In this document: one piece after another, positions 29,201 through 44,300 of the stretch
Position numbering within the stretch: position 1 is the stretch's first letter
How the letters are laid out: each line of letters starts with the position of its first letter
DNA from: Paragorgia papillata
Lineage: Eukaryota; Cnidaria; Anthozoa; Scleralcyonacea; Coralliidae
NCBI GenBank assembly: GCA_035771165.1
Contig: JAWNZC010000176.1
Coordinates: 389,501 to 453,500, forward strand
Direction: 5' to 3'
DNA: 64,000 nt
Made by a program: the position numbers and the translations under genes
Notes under the pieces: generated by a model
What the model saw: only the letters and a program-made list of their open reading frames with translations
Told to the model about the DNA's origin: nothing
The model's database searches: none

Positions 29201-32200
29201 ATAAACTTGTCAAGAACTAAACAGCATTTTAAACAGCAAGTAATCGACGGCTTCTGAATGGTTCCAAGAGAGAAAGCGGTGAGTTAGCAAACTTGTCGTA
29301 GCCAAGGTGGCACGGCGGCAATACGGCATATTATCAGTGGAACAAGATGACTAGTAATTTAAGAACTACGACGTATCGTTGAACTATATTGTGTACGTAT
29401 GTTGTTAGATGTTGAATGAGCTTTCATTTGATGTATAGTTCAAGATTCTGCGTTTTATGAAACTTATTATACTGTCCAAAATGTGCGAAACCACTGTTCG
29501 TAATAATATTATATTACAAATAAACAGGAAACCGACGCAGTGAACCAAAACGACAGACTTCGATTTTTAAAATATTTCCCGTTTAACTAGAAGCTTAAAA
29601 TTTCCACCACGAATATAATTTTTCAAGAGCTTCTGTATGATATATATCTCGATGTTGTGCGTTAAGTATTTCAAAAGATATCTGAAATTCTGTAACACTT
29701 GTGAGAAGTCAACTTCCTGTTTATTTGTAATATTATTTCAAACAGTGGTTCGCACATTTTGGACATTTATAATAAGTTTAATAAAACGCAGGATCTTGAA
29801 CTATACATCAAATGAAAGCTCATTCAACATCTAACAACATACGTACACTATATACTTCAACGATATGTAGTTCTGAAATTACTAGCCATCTTGTTCCACA
29901 ACTGACAAGATACCGCAGCGCGGGCAACACGCCACTTCAGTACTCACCGCTTTCCCTTTCGAAACCATTCATATTAAAAGCCACCGAATACTTGCTGTTC
30001 AACTGCTGTTTCGTTCCAGAGGTTTGGTTCTTGAGAAGTTTCAGTCGCCAGATAAAATTTGAAACCCCTCAAGGCTTTCGAAAGAACAAGGAATACAGAT
30101 TTTCAAATGTCCCTTGATATGAAAACCATTGTCAATTATTCAACCAATAAAATGTCGATTTGAAACGGATTATCCCAGAGCCTACATTTGCGCAATCTCG
30201 TTCCCAGAGCCAAATATGCCCGGCCGCGCGGGCAAATGTACGAGATTGACATTTGCGCGGCCCGCGTGAGAAGGCTCTGGGAACGAGATTGTCTCGTACC
30301 CAGAGCCTGCGATGCTTTTGATCAGTACCAAGGATCATTCTCGTCCCCAGAGCCTCTCCCGTGCTGGCGCGCGGAAAAGGCTCTGGAGGAATCCATATAT
30401 CATCGCGATCTGATTGGTTGTTCAAATTCAAAGGCCTATATAACGATGGAGCTTTATATAGTGAATGTTTATAAATAAACAGTATTTGAGTCACGAAAAC
30501 TGACAACGAAGCACAGTTCTAATCATAGTTCTAATCCGAACAATTTAATCGAACATTTTTCAAAGCAATCAACCCGTTTCCCCTTATATAATTAAATCAA
30601 ACACAGAAGACAGACAGCAATTTGAAATCGATAGGCGATAGACGATATTAGACAGCACACTGCTGGCTGTTCGTGCATAGTACATATTAAGAATGTCATT
30701 GAAATATACACGTCAAATATAAACGAACGGTGCAACATATTAAAGAGAACTACCTTCACTAAAAGAAGCCGTAAATACGAAGAAATTCCGACGCGGCTCT
30801 AGTATTGCCAAGCTCTGAAGCGAACTCGTAAATTTTAATGCCTTTTCCCCGCCGAATAAACGCGGCGATGAGCCACACTCAACAGGGACTTTCTTCGAAC
30901 GGAATCTACCACAATCAGAATTATTCCAAAGTCAAACGAGTCAATACGAGATGATACGAGACAGCCAAACCGACAGAATCGAAAACGAAAGGAGAATTAT
31001 ATTCCAAACAACTGTCGGTGATCTCGTGTCCAACTCCCAAACCGCGAACTTAAACGCATGCGCTTTAGAAAGAACACCAAACAATCTTGGTGTTCCGGTT
31101 TGGATTCATTCTCGTCCCCAGAGCCTCTCCCGTGCTGGCGCGCTGAAAAGGCTCTGGGGGAATCCATATATCATCGCGATCTGATTGGTTGTTCAAATTC
31201 AAAGGCCTATATAACGATGGAGCTTAGCACGAAAACTGACAACGTAGCACAATTCTAATCATAATTCTAATCCGAACAATTTAATCGAACATTTTTCAAA
31301 GCAATCAACCCGTTTCCCATTATATAATTAAATCAAACACAGAAGACAGACAGCAATTTGAAATCGATAGGCGATAGACGATATTAGACAGCAGTCACAG
31401 CACACTGCTGAGTCTGCTGGCTCTGGCTATTCGTGCATGGTACATATTAATAAGAATCTCATTGAAATATACACGTCAAATATAAACGAACGGTGCAACA
31501 TATTAAAGAGAACTACCTTCACTAAAAGAAGCCGTAAATACGAAGAAATTCCGACGCGGCTCTAGTATTGCCAAGCTCTGAATTGAAGCGAACTCGTAAA
31601 TTTTAATGCCTTTTGCCCCGCCGAATAAACGCGGTGATGAGCTACACTCAGCAGGGACCTTCTTCGAACGGAATATACCACAATCAGAATTTGTTCCAAA
31701 GTCAAACGAGTCAATACGAGACAGCCAAACCGCCAGAATCGAAAACGAAAGGAAAATTATATTGCAAACAACTGCCGATGATCTCGTGTCCAACTCCCAA
31801 ACCGCGAACTTAAACGCATGCGCTTTAGAAAGAACACCAAAGAATCTTGGTGTTCCGGTTTGGATTCCCCCAGAGCCTTTTCAGCGCGCCAGCACGGGAG
31901 AGGCTCTGGGGACGAGAATGGGATCGGAGCAATCTCGTACCCAGAGCCTGCGATCCTTTTGGTCATTACCAAGGAACGGAGGCTCTGGGAAACTCCGATG
32001 AAAAAGACCCCAAAATTGGGTTTTTGTTCCCAGTCCTCTGGTTCCCAGTTCCCTATAATTTGTTACTGTCATCGACGATCTTTAGTTTGTTCGAAGACCA
32101 GGGAAAATATTTCTTTACCAATAAAGAATGGCCCAACATGTTTCGCAAAGCCCTTGACAAAGTGTTGCGATACAAATGGTCTTTCTTACCCTTTTTCTAA

Positions 32201-35200
32201 ATCGTCAACCGGACGATTTGACGAGAGTGTTTTATATGTCCGCGTCGCCGTCAGCACTCCGCAGTGATCGGCTCAGCCGCTCAGGTAAGGAATTGTACTT
32301 TCTGTCAGGAATTTTGGCTAAACTACATCGACCTTGTATTCTCTAATATAATTTTAAAGTTCTGAAACGAAACTGCGAAGAATTACGAGACGAGTCAGAC
32401 GATGGATGTTTGTTTGGCGACGAAGCGAGAATAATAATACTTCAGTGTAAATTGTCGGGATTTTTGCTGTTTTGAATCAATTCATGTGTTCAATTGTATT
32501 TTGGGTCTATCGTGTATAATTATGTGTTACAGAACGTCGATAAATCGATAAACAAGTTAGCAACGTGCACATTATTTGAAATTTTACTGTTTTTGAACTA
32601 ACCAATCAGATGACAAGTTTCATCGGAGTTCCCCAGAGCCTCCGATCCTTGGTACTGACCAAAAGGATCGTAGGCTCTGGGTACGAGATTGAGCAGCAAG
32701 GAATAAAGGATAAAGGATAAAGGACTGGGGGCTAATTATCCTTACTCGCTGCTAGCTGCTGAATTGCGAAGGACGCAGATCAACGCGGCCGTGTCGTGGC
32801 ATATTAATAAGACACACGTGACCTGAAGCACGATTGCTGACGACGCCGTTTTGCAGACGTCTCTTCCCCGTTTCCAGGGGGAAAAACGTCTGCACGCAGG
32901 CTAGCGTGTCATGATTTTATATGCCTTTGGCCAAGTGACTATATACGCGGGTAAGTCAGTTGATACATTCAGAACATCTTGCATGTATGACTTATGTGTT
33001 TATTTAGTGATGGCCTGTTTTCGATCAATTCTCGCCTTTTCCCTTTTATGTCTCTGATATAAGGATTTTCATAGAAACGCTAAAACTTGGTCATTATCAT
33101 ATGACGCCAATCGTGATTCCTTCGCCACGTTCCTGTCTCCACCTGACCAGCAAAACCTGTAACACACTTGTGGAAGTTTTAAAAAAAACTCGAAATAGCG
33201 TGGAGACAGCTAGTCCCAGACCCGGATTTACCGATAGGCTTACCAGGCTATAGCCTGTAGGCCCACAATTTCGACGGCCCACGTTTTGCGACGAAAGAAA
33301 AAAATTAAAAAATTTCCCCAAACTTTATTTTCCCCGAATTTTATTTTATCCCATAAACTATAAGAGTAACCCAGTAAGACTGTAAATGTTGAATCTCATA
33401 AATTCGCTTTGTTCTACTTTTCAAACATAATTAGTTTTCTACTTTGTTAATTAAAATACACTGTTCTTCATTTAGGTATGGTTTAGCGTGCTCCATTGGG
33501 AAATTGGGAGAGCACGAAAAAATCGTAAGAGTTGGTCGAGGCGTAGAATTTAACGTTAGTGTAAGCTTGTCAATTAGGGCTCAAAAATCTAGTTTCTAGA
33601 GGGCTCAAAATTGGTAAATCCGGGCCTGGCTAGTCCCCCTACGGGCTCATGTTCCCACTGCCATTTCTCGTTCTCTCAAAATTCCACTCATAATTCTTAA
33701 TTTAGGTCGGTGTGTAACTTATGATTTTTGTTGCAATTTTTGCGCCTTGGACGATAGTCCGAAGACGTATTGCTATCGAAAATTTTAAACTTAATAGTAA
33801 CATACCTGCAACTGCACTAGTTTTCAGAATCACTGCTGCAATCTTCATCTGAAGAAACATTTGCAGGTGTTTCTATATATTGCAAAGAAAGTCTTTTAAA
33901 AGTCACATATACAAAATACTATGATATGTGTGCTGAAGTTGGCATGTTTTTTTACCCAACATACAATTTCCGGCTGACCTACCATGAACATCTACTATAA
34001 TTTATACACGACCCGGATTGAAATGCAGGTAACCGGTCTTTAAATTCAAACAATCAAACAAAAGCTAGACAAGCGACAGACAGGTCAAAAAAACAACGCG
34101 GATTTGAATGTGAGGAAAAGTTGAAGATAACAATTCTTTAATTTGTTGAAGAATATGGAGATCATGATCTCCAGTGTATAGTAAAATCTGGGAAAGTGAG
34201 AGTTTTATAGACCGGTATCGATTATAGCTGGAGAATGTTTCATCTAAAAAACGACACTAGAATGGTCTAGAAATTTCGCCCAATATCCATTTTGTTTAAA
34301 GGTGATATCCAATCCGTTCTGCGCATGATCCGCCATCTTTGTTTTGAGCACCGCGCAAACGTAACATTCGTAGTTAATTACATGAAGTACTTAGCTCAGT
34401 GAAAACCGTTGGAAAAACATGGCAGCGTGATGGCAGTAAACCCAGGCGATTCGGCGAGGATAGCTCTTTGGATTTCTTATATTTCTTCTGAAAATGTTTA
34501 GTTTTGGGTACAAGTAATGAAGAGCAAGCAAGAAAAGCTTACAATCTTGAATAAGGTATCCGTATATTTTTTTGTAATGCCAAGAACGGACTGGACATCA
34601 CCTTTAAAGCCGGTTTTCCACTTCGTCATTTCGCTCGTCGTCGGCGAAATTTTGTCCTGCCGCTGCAGTAGTTCAAATTTGTCAACTTGCCCAGCGGCGG
34701 GACAAATTTCGCCGGCGGTGAGCGAAAAGGCGAAGTGGAAAACGGGCTTAAGGGGCAACCTCGTTCCCAGGGCGTTTATGAGAAGATGCGGCGAGGCGAA
34801 GAAACGCCCTGGCAAAGAATGGATTTTGGCGAGAACACGATAAGAAATGTTTTGATACATTTATAATATTTTCCTGTGAGTTCAGCACGCTAGAAGAACC
34901 AAAGACTCGGTAAGAGTAAAATACTTTGTCTGCTTTTGCACAGTTCGCTTGCACGGACTCAATGTTTTGAACTGGCGGGAAAATTTTCCAAATATATTGG
35001 AGTATTTCGTCACGTGATCTGCAGCCTTTGCCAGGGCGTTTGTTCGCCTCGCCGCATCTTCTCATAAACGCCCTGGGAACGAGGTTGCTTTAAGGGGATG
35101 TTTACATAAAGCCGGCTCGAACTGAAGCCTGACTAACTTCAGCTGGGTTGTGTATGGTTTTTACTGAATGTATAGATTGTTTTATTAATGAGTCCGGCCT

Positions 35201-38200
35201 GAGATTCGGCTCACGCCGGCCTAACCTCAGGTCACCTGCTGAACCGAAGTGAAGCACTTCCACCTCTCATACTCAATACGTTATTTGATTATAAGTGGGA
35301 TTGGTGTCAAGTCCCAATAAAATAATGAGTCTCCGGCAGTCACGAGCTGTAACACAATTGACACAAATCTTGAAGTAAGAGCAAAACCAAGCCTAGCTAT
35401 TATAAGTTTCAAGACTAGCCTCTTGACTCTTGTAAACCAAAACCGAAATGCAAAATTCAGGCTGGTCCAAGTTTAGGCCGGCCTCTGCATGTAAACACCC
35501 TCAAGTAAGGTTTTATCTCACAATGAAAAATAGAATAAGGGGAACTTACGTGAAATATCGATAAAGGAGGGTGTAGAGAAGACTTATTTTAAAATGAATC
35601 GGTAAAAAACTCTTGAAATTTGTGGACAAGCGGGTCAGTGATGAGTGATGTTGGTTTGCGATAAACTGTGGTAAGAAAGAAACCATTGGAGCGTTGCAGA
35701 TTATCTTGTTAGATTCAACTTTACAGGTACCGGGAGTTTGATGGGATAGTCGTGTTTAGAATTTAGGTAATTACGAAAAGTTTAATATAATCTGGTGTTT
35801 TTAATAAAGTAATATTAACACAACCACTATATTATAACGGTCTATAGCATACTTTTTGTTTGTGTTTTCCTCTTGGTTCTTTTTTTTCCTGTATAAAAGA
35901 GGAAACAATTATTTTGAACCATGTTTGCTTTATAGTACAAAATATAAAACAAAATTTCTTTTCAAGATAAATTTTGTGGGAACACCACGTTTAATATTTA
36001 TTTGATAAGCTTTCGGTCTGTTGACTCAGGCCTTCATCAGAACAATAACAACGAGCTGTTGCCTTGTTTGGCTCACGTCATTTATGAATAAAGCATCTGA
36101 TCAACTGATTTTAAACTGTATGTGCCCTATTCGGATTGCTCTCTTTAAGTCTTGAGTCAAGAGATGAACCAGGTGGTCTCCCATTGACGAGTAAAATTGT
36201 CCGGCGTTGGCTAGAATACTATTGCTACAGTGGTCGATAAAGGGTTTATTTTGTTGTATATAGTTAAAATGTTTTCCTAGCATAATACTGAGATTGTGAT
36301 GTATATTATTATTATTAGTCTTGTGTAAGTTTGGTCGTTTAAAATACGCGTTTAAAAATACCAAGTAACATATTAATTACCAAATACACGTGATGGCAAT
36401 AGGTGCATGGCTGAACAAAGCATAGCTCCATACCACAGATATAGGAGTTATAGATTGCGGACTCACAACATGATCACTGTTTCGATAATGTCCCCACTGT
36501 GGAGCTCCAAAATGGCGGCTCAACCCGGCAAAACTAAGATGGCGGCTGAAGTGACCAAGTTGGGGAAAGCTAAGAGGGAGCTTTTTTTTGAGAAAATTAC
36601 TGCTTTGAAAGAAGAATACACTCAGAAAAGAAATATTTTGAAAGTTTTGGTCGGCAATTAAAGCCATTCACCAGAGTTAATGACCAGCCATGGGGCAGTG
36701 TTTTGCTTAATTTAGCAATCTACGTCAACAATAAACAAAAGTATCTTAACAAAAGTATTTATACAATACACTTAGGTTATCTTAAGGGAATTTAAGCCAA
36801 AAAAACGAGTGAAATAAAAGCAAGAAGTTCCATCACTGGAAATATATCGATTTACCCGATCCAAAATTTGGACATTTCGAATTGAAACTAATATTTTTTT
36901 CCGAACATACTGATGTTGTTGAGGTTCGCGGCAGGCTTGAAACAATTCTTTACAGTTAGTTTTTCTTGAGAGTCACTCAAAGTGACTTGTCCCGTTAGGG
37001 TCACTTGAGCTTTTGCCCGGTTGAGCCGCCATCTTGAATTCCCCATAGTGGGCCCGTTTCCAGAACCGAGTCGGCAATCTATACTTCCTATATCTATGCT
37101 CCATGCTTTGAACGTGAAAACTCGGCGCAGTCTCTACCCTGCATTAATGAGGTCTCATCTTGCCTACACTTCTCAAGTTTGAAGCCCACAGACCATCACT
37201 ATGTAATTCATAGATAATAGAGGGGTATAACTGGATTGGAAACTTAAGAACACTGGAAATAAAGATTGCACAACTTGCTATGGTAATTTTACGTTTAGTA
37301 AACGGCTAATGAGGTTCCATATTGCTGAGATCAGACGCCACTGAACTTAATTAAGTATATTACACTATTGTTTAAATTCAGTGATGTCGATCTTCGCCAT
37401 GTGTGACCACATTAGTTGCATACTAGCGTATTATTACCATAGCAAGTTGTACAATCTTTATTTCGCGTGTTTCGAAGTTTCCAATCCAATTCCCCCTCTA
37501 TTATCTATGGTCATGTGCACTGGAACGCCGGAATCCAACGGAGGGCAACCAAATTCGTACTGACTTTGCTTTTCAGAATAGACACACCATACAAAACGAG
37601 AAGCTATTGGTATGAATACCTCGAATTTTTGTTCAAATGCACACGAGGTTTGATTATATATATCTGATCTCAATATATCTGCCTGAATAAGTCAACAAAG
37701 CGAAATTAACCATGAGTCTACGGACCTAATACTAGAACGTTATGTCAACAGAACAGTTATGTGGTGAGAGTATCGAGAATATGGAATTATCTTCCAGATG
37801 AACTACGCGAACCGAACATTCAAGTCACTCCTCTTCGACTATTATTACACAGCAACAGTAACCATTTTGACATAGAAAACCAACAATCATGGAAATCAAT
37901 ATGTCTGAAGTGCAATCAAGCAAGACAATTAACTACTTCAGAGAATTGTTGTTTTTAGTTTTACAGTGGATTTCATATGGCTTTTGCGGCAGTGCTCTGA
38001 GGTTTGTTCTGGCGTTTGCGGATTCTCTTTGGACTGCGTCTCTGATTGGCTATACTGAGCCAGTTTATTGTGTTCAATCGGATGCGCAGTTCGGGGTGAA
38101 CTAGTGAGCGTCGGAGCGAGCTTCTGAGTGTTGCCACGGGCGCGGAAGTTTATATGAAATCCAATATAATTATTGCTTGAATCTTAGTATTATAGTATTA

Positions 38201-41200
38201 GAATGTAAAATCTTTGTGTTTGTTGTATGGTCTGTTTTAGCTGGTGCAGAGTGCGTGGTTTCCGATGCTGACATGAGGCTCAGTCTTAAATTCTCTCCAA
38301 CTTCGTTTACTGTTATCCTTTTAATTTTTCTATCCATGGAGCTGAGTATATGTTTGTTGAAGAATGGGTATTAACGTACTCCGCGCTTGCTGAAGTGGAC
38401 CATACTTTACTTTAATTTATGTAAATATTTTCTGTAATATCAGGTCACCAACGTAATTGGCTCACGCTGTGTTGGTGTTCCTGAACCGTTTTGCCTTTGC
38501 CTACATTTTTTGCTGACGGCTAAAGTTAATAAATAAATAAATAAATAAATCGAGTTCAGCTACTAATTGTCCGACTGTATCGCCACATGCTAATTGCCGT
38601 TATCTTACAAAGAAATTATAATCAGTAAATTAATTGTTGAGCACTTGTCAAGTTGTATTGCATATTGCAGTAACATACCTGCAGCTGCACTAGTTTCAGC
38701 ATCATCACTGTCATATTTATCGGTGTCTAAGGAATCATGTGTAGATATTTCTATAAACAGTGAAAACGCCATTTAGGTCAACATGTAATTTACAAACTGT
38801 TATCGGTATTGGTATCGTTGTTGTTATCGGTATATCGTTATCGGTATCGTTGTTGTTATCGTTATCGGTATCAGTATCGTTGTTGTTATCGGTATTTTTA
38901 TCGGTATCGTTATCGTTATCGTTATCGGTATCATTGTTATCGTTATCGGTATCGGTATCGTTGTTGTTATCGGTATCGGTATCGTTGTTGTTATCGGTAT
39001 TTTTATCGGTATCGTTGGTATCGTTATCGGTATCATTGTTGTTATCGTTATCGTTATCGGTATCGGTATCATTGTTGTTATCGTTATCGGTATCGTTGTT
39101 GTTATCGGTATCGGTATCGGTATCGTTGTTGTTATCGGTATTTTTATCGATATCGTTATCGGTATCGTTATCGGTATCGTTGTTGTTATCAGTATTTTTA
39201 TCGGTATCGTTAACGTTATCGGTATCGTTATCGGTATCGTTGTTATTGTTATCGGTATCGGTATCGTTATCTGTACCGTTATCGGTATCGTTATCGGTAT
39301 CGTTATCTGTATCGTTATCGGTATCGTTGTTATCGTTATCGTTGTTATCGTTATCGGTATCGGTATCGTTACCGTTATCGTTATTGCTATTGTTGTTATC
39401 GTTATCGGTATCATTGTTGTTATCGTTATCGTTATGGTTATCGGTATCGGTATCGTTATCGGTATGGTTATCGGTATCGGTATCGTTATCAGTATGTTAT
39501 TGTTATGTTATTGTTACGTTATTGTTACGTTATTGTTACGTTATTGTTACGTTATTGTTACGTTATTGTTACGTTATTGTTACGTTATTGTTACGTTATT
39601 GTTACGTTATTTTTACGTTATTGTTACGTTATTGTTACGTTATTGTTACGTTATTGTTACGTTATTGTTACGTTATTGTTACGTTATTGTTACGTCATTG
39701 TTACGTTATTGTTACGTTATTGTTACGTTATTTTTACGTTATTGTTACGTTATTGTTACGTTATTGTTACGTTATTGTTAGGTTATTGTTACGTTATTGT
39801 TACGTTATTGTTACGTTATTGTTACGTTATTGTTACGTTATTGTTACGTCATTGTTACGTCATTGTTACGTCATTGTTACGTCATTGTTATGTTATTGTT
39901 ATGTTATTGTTATGTTATTGTTATGTTATTGTTATGTTATTGTTATGTTATTGTTATGTTATTGTTATGTTATTGTTATGTTATTGTTATGTTATTGTTA
40001 TGTTATTGTTATGTTATTGTTATGTTATTGTTATGTTATTGTTATGTTATTGTTATGTTATTGTTATGTTATTGTTATGTTATTGTTATGTTATTGTTAT
40101 GTTATGTTATTGTTATGTTATTGTTATGTTATTGTTATGTTATTGTTATGTTATTGTTATGTTATTGTTATGTTATTGTTATGTTATTGTTATGTTATTG
40201 TTAGATAAATAATGGAAAATTACTTGTAAATAAAGAATATTCCCTCTCCCTTACTCTTTCAAAAATTCTATTTCTAACGCTTGACATTTTTATATCTTGT
40301 AACGCATATGGTAATTCATTCTTTGTAATGCGATAATGCGTGTAAATAAACTATCTATATATCTATCTATCAAGAGCTAAAGATTTTTGGCGTTAAATAT
40401 TTTATTTGTATATTTTGTATATTATTTATTTAGTGTTAAACATATATTCTAAAGTAGTTTACAGTAAAATAACTTATTTATTAAGGTTTGTTCTACTTCT
40501 ATTTGTGGATTTTTGTTTGGATTACATTTATAGACTTTTCTAACATACCTTTGGCATGAGCACTAGTTTCATCTTCCGTGTCACTGTTTTCATTTTCGGT
40601 TGCATTGTCTGAGAAATCAGGCTCGGAAATGTCTATAAAATTATACCAGATTGCATTAGCCAACAGACTATCAGTTTTACCCACTTTAGTCGTCTGCAAA
40701 AAGTGGTAATAATTCCATGTCTTAAATAACCCAGGTACTTCATGAAAGCCTGACCCCAACACACACCCTAATCCTAACCAATAAATTCGTGAATATAGGA
40801 CATGGATTTATAACCCAAAAAGTTAGCTTACGCCCACTCACGTCTTCACTTAGAAATAATTGGCTATTTTTGTCTGTTTGTTTGTTTGTTTGTTTATCTA
40901 GCTTGCTATCTAGATATCGATATAATTAACCTATCTATTGTGTACACTTTTTTGTTATAAAGAACATTTATATAGACAGATAAGTTGATAGCTAAATAAC
41001 TATCCAAAATGTTCTTTATTAGAAAAAAGTTCATTTATATATACAACCAAATACAACGTGGCCGTGTTGTTATCGTTATAACTCGCCTACGGCTGAACTG
41101 TTTTTTCGCAACAGGTCTCGGTCGGGTTTTGAGAAAAACCTAGCACCTAAACGACACTCGTATAATCACCACCATAATTTTGCTTACATATATATATATA

Positions 41201-41246
41201 TGAGCTGATGAGCTGTTGTACAGCGAAACACCGTGTCTGTAGATTG

Positions 41247-41300
<54 letters not shown>

Positions 41301-44300
41301 CAAATAGATGACATTTTCCCGTGCGTGTGTACTGTAATAACGCACGTGGAACTGCTGACTGTGTAGTCTAACATTCAGAACACTATCATCTTACAAACTA
41401 TTAATCATGTTATTGTTCCTGTTTTTTTTAAAGAAAAATATATTTTCTATTTGTTTTGTCCCATTGATCTATCTGCATATGTACATGGCTGTTTGTTGAT
41501 TTGATATATTAAAAATATGTATAATTATTACTATAGCCGGCACCAGAAAATCTTAATTCTCAATGTTTAATCTTTCCTGCCTGAAGGTCATTTGAGAAAA
41601 ATGTAGTAAGTGGGTCTTCTGACCCTAGCAAGTGAAAGTTACTGCTACTAGCAACCCTGAAGCAACATGACTCTGCACTGCACCACTCCTGTTCGTGGCT
41701 GCCAGGCCCTGGTGTTGACCTACTGTACTATACTATAAGTATAAAATCAGAGTATATCCAGAATTTTTCAGTAGCATATTAGGACTCCATTTGGTCCTTC
41801 AGGCAGCACTTTCCTTGCGATAGTAACTTCTAGTATACGTCATAATTTGATATATACAAAATAAAGCAATCTGATTGGGCGACAGAAGAAATAAGGCTGT
41901 AGTAATTGGCTAATTTTTCAGCTTCCGGTTACGTCACGTATAATTTATGCAAGTCATGATTATGACAAATTGAAAGTTTATTCAAACTGTTGGGTCTTCG
42001 TCGGCATTTCTTGCCAAAATATTTATCCTTGAACAAACAGATTAGTTCTTCTGGACGGGATATTGCTGTCCCATGTATATTTGGACGCTTCTTATGCTGC
42101 AAATTCAGCTGGGAAAGCATTTATCGTTGGAGAAGGCCGAGAAGCATGCGTACTATTCTTGGTTTGCACTTGACGTCATGGCGGCCATGTTGGAGGAACT
42201 TTAACAAAAGAATCTCATTAGCAGCTACAGCCATTTGCGTTCAAGCGCAAACCGCAAACATTTTCTCGCGTTTTTTTACGTTTAGAACCAGCCGTTTACC
42301 GTTAAAAGCGGGCATGTTTTAACCGCCAAATTAACACAATGCCAGCGCCAAACGTATCCGTTGTGTGGGCGTAACTGTCATGTTTTGATAAGCCTGAAGA
42401 TACGTTTCAACGTTTGCGAATGTACGTTTGCACGTTGTGTTGATAATGAATCTAAACAAATTTGGTCGTTTATATTATTCTGGAAACCCCTGGCTACAAG
42501 AAGATTTCAAGAGAAGAATTAAAAGAATTCTTATGGAAGCCAGCGATAGAGATACTGGCTATATTCATTCAAAATTATCTCGCTTATCAGCAAGCCTTAG
42601 CATTTCTGTGTTTTTATTTATACCTTGAAGTTAGGTATGGAAGGTAATATACTGAAGCGGCGTATCGAATGGGTGGGGTAAACTGACAAATGATCTAGAA
42701 CTTATAGAAGTTCTCCAAATTGAGCAACCATCGATTTCGGAAATGGAAAATAACAAATAACGAATGTATTGCTTGAAATGGGAAATTCCACGTCGATATC
42801 TGACAGAAATTAATTCACTGCGGTTCTCTAGTGACAAAGATACTTTTAATTCCCCGAAACTCATATTAAACTAGCATTTCCAGCCATAGTCTCTACGCAA
42901 ACCCACAATTCGAACGTGCATTCACCTATCTTGAAACGTTGAAAAACGTTGTCAGATATCGACGTGGAATTCCCCATTTCAAGCAATACATTCGTTATTC
43001 CGAAATCGACGGTTGCTCAATTTGGAGAACTTCTATAAGTTCTAGATCATTTGTCAGTTTACCCCACCCATTCGATACGCCGCTTCAGTATATTCTTCGC
43101 AGTACCTTCCATACCTAACTTCAAGGTATAAATAAAAACACAGAAATGCTAAGGCTTGCCGATAAGCGAGATAATTTTGAATGAATACAGCCAGTATCTC
43201 TATCGCTGCCTTCCGGCTTCCGTAAGAATTCTTTTAATTCTTATCTTGAAATCTTCTTGTAGCCAGGGGTTTCCAGAATAATATAAACGACCAAATTTGT
43301 TTAGATTCATTATCAACACAACGTGCAAACGTACATTCGCAAACGTTGAAACGTATCTTCAGGCTTATCAAAACATGACAGTTACGCCCACACAACGGAT
43401 ACGTTTGGCGCTGGCATTGTGTTAATTTGGCGGTTAAAACATGCCCGCTTTTAACGGTAAACGGCTGGTTCTAAACGTAAAAAAACGCGTGAAAATGTTT
43501 GCGGTTTGCGCTTGAACGCAAATGGCTGTATTGTATTTGGAGTATGTTTTCCTCCAACATGCCCGCCGTTTCTTTGTCTTCCAAATCTCAAGAGATTGAT
43601 TGCAAACAATCAATTAACCAGCGAAATTATACGTTCTGTGTTTGGAAATCTTCTTGACAATGGCTGATATCTCCTGGATTTGTATGGCTCAACAGTATTT
43701 TCATGAAGAGGAATGGAAAGTGTATCAGAAAATTTCTGAAGCTGTGGAGTAGATAGCGTTATGCGCCGGAGACGAAGGTATTTATAAACGACCGTATTTA
43801 TGTCGATAATTTTAATATGTCTGTCTCGTCGGACGACTTGATGGCCGTGTCTCTCATCACTGAGTGATATGTGTAATCCTCAGACAGTTGAAATGTACTT
43901 TATTTTGTACCAAGTTGCATCTTCAAACGTGTAATTTGATCAAATTTTTATAAAACAACATTTTTTTTGCGACTTCGTTACGTCAGCTGTGCATGTGTAC
44001 TTTAATAACGCATAGTTCTTAGCCAATCAGATTGTTTGTTTTTCTTAGGGTGTAATATATATATATAGTGCTTTTCACTCGATTGAACTCAATATTATAG
44101 AGATTTTAGGTGAAGGAAAATTTTAAAGCGTAAGATATATACATTTTGACACCATACCGGGACCAGTTTGTTATTAATATACCCAGGACATCCAAACCGC
44201 ATTACCACCATCACAATATATACTGAATTTGTGACCAAGCTCTCGGCAACAGCTTCCGTTGCTCAGTTGTCAAATGTATATATCTTACCCATCCATCCTA

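Noticed and set aside
30951..32200. Several 70-150-codon frames with SSPEPLPCWRAEKAL-type peptides
   Set aside because: They translate the CAGAGCC repeat family and the 765-bp tandem duplication; not genes.
38760..40208. 482-codon plus-strand ORF and its overlapping companions
   Set aside because: Hexamer and 11-mer microsatellites are open in all frames; there is no complex sequence.
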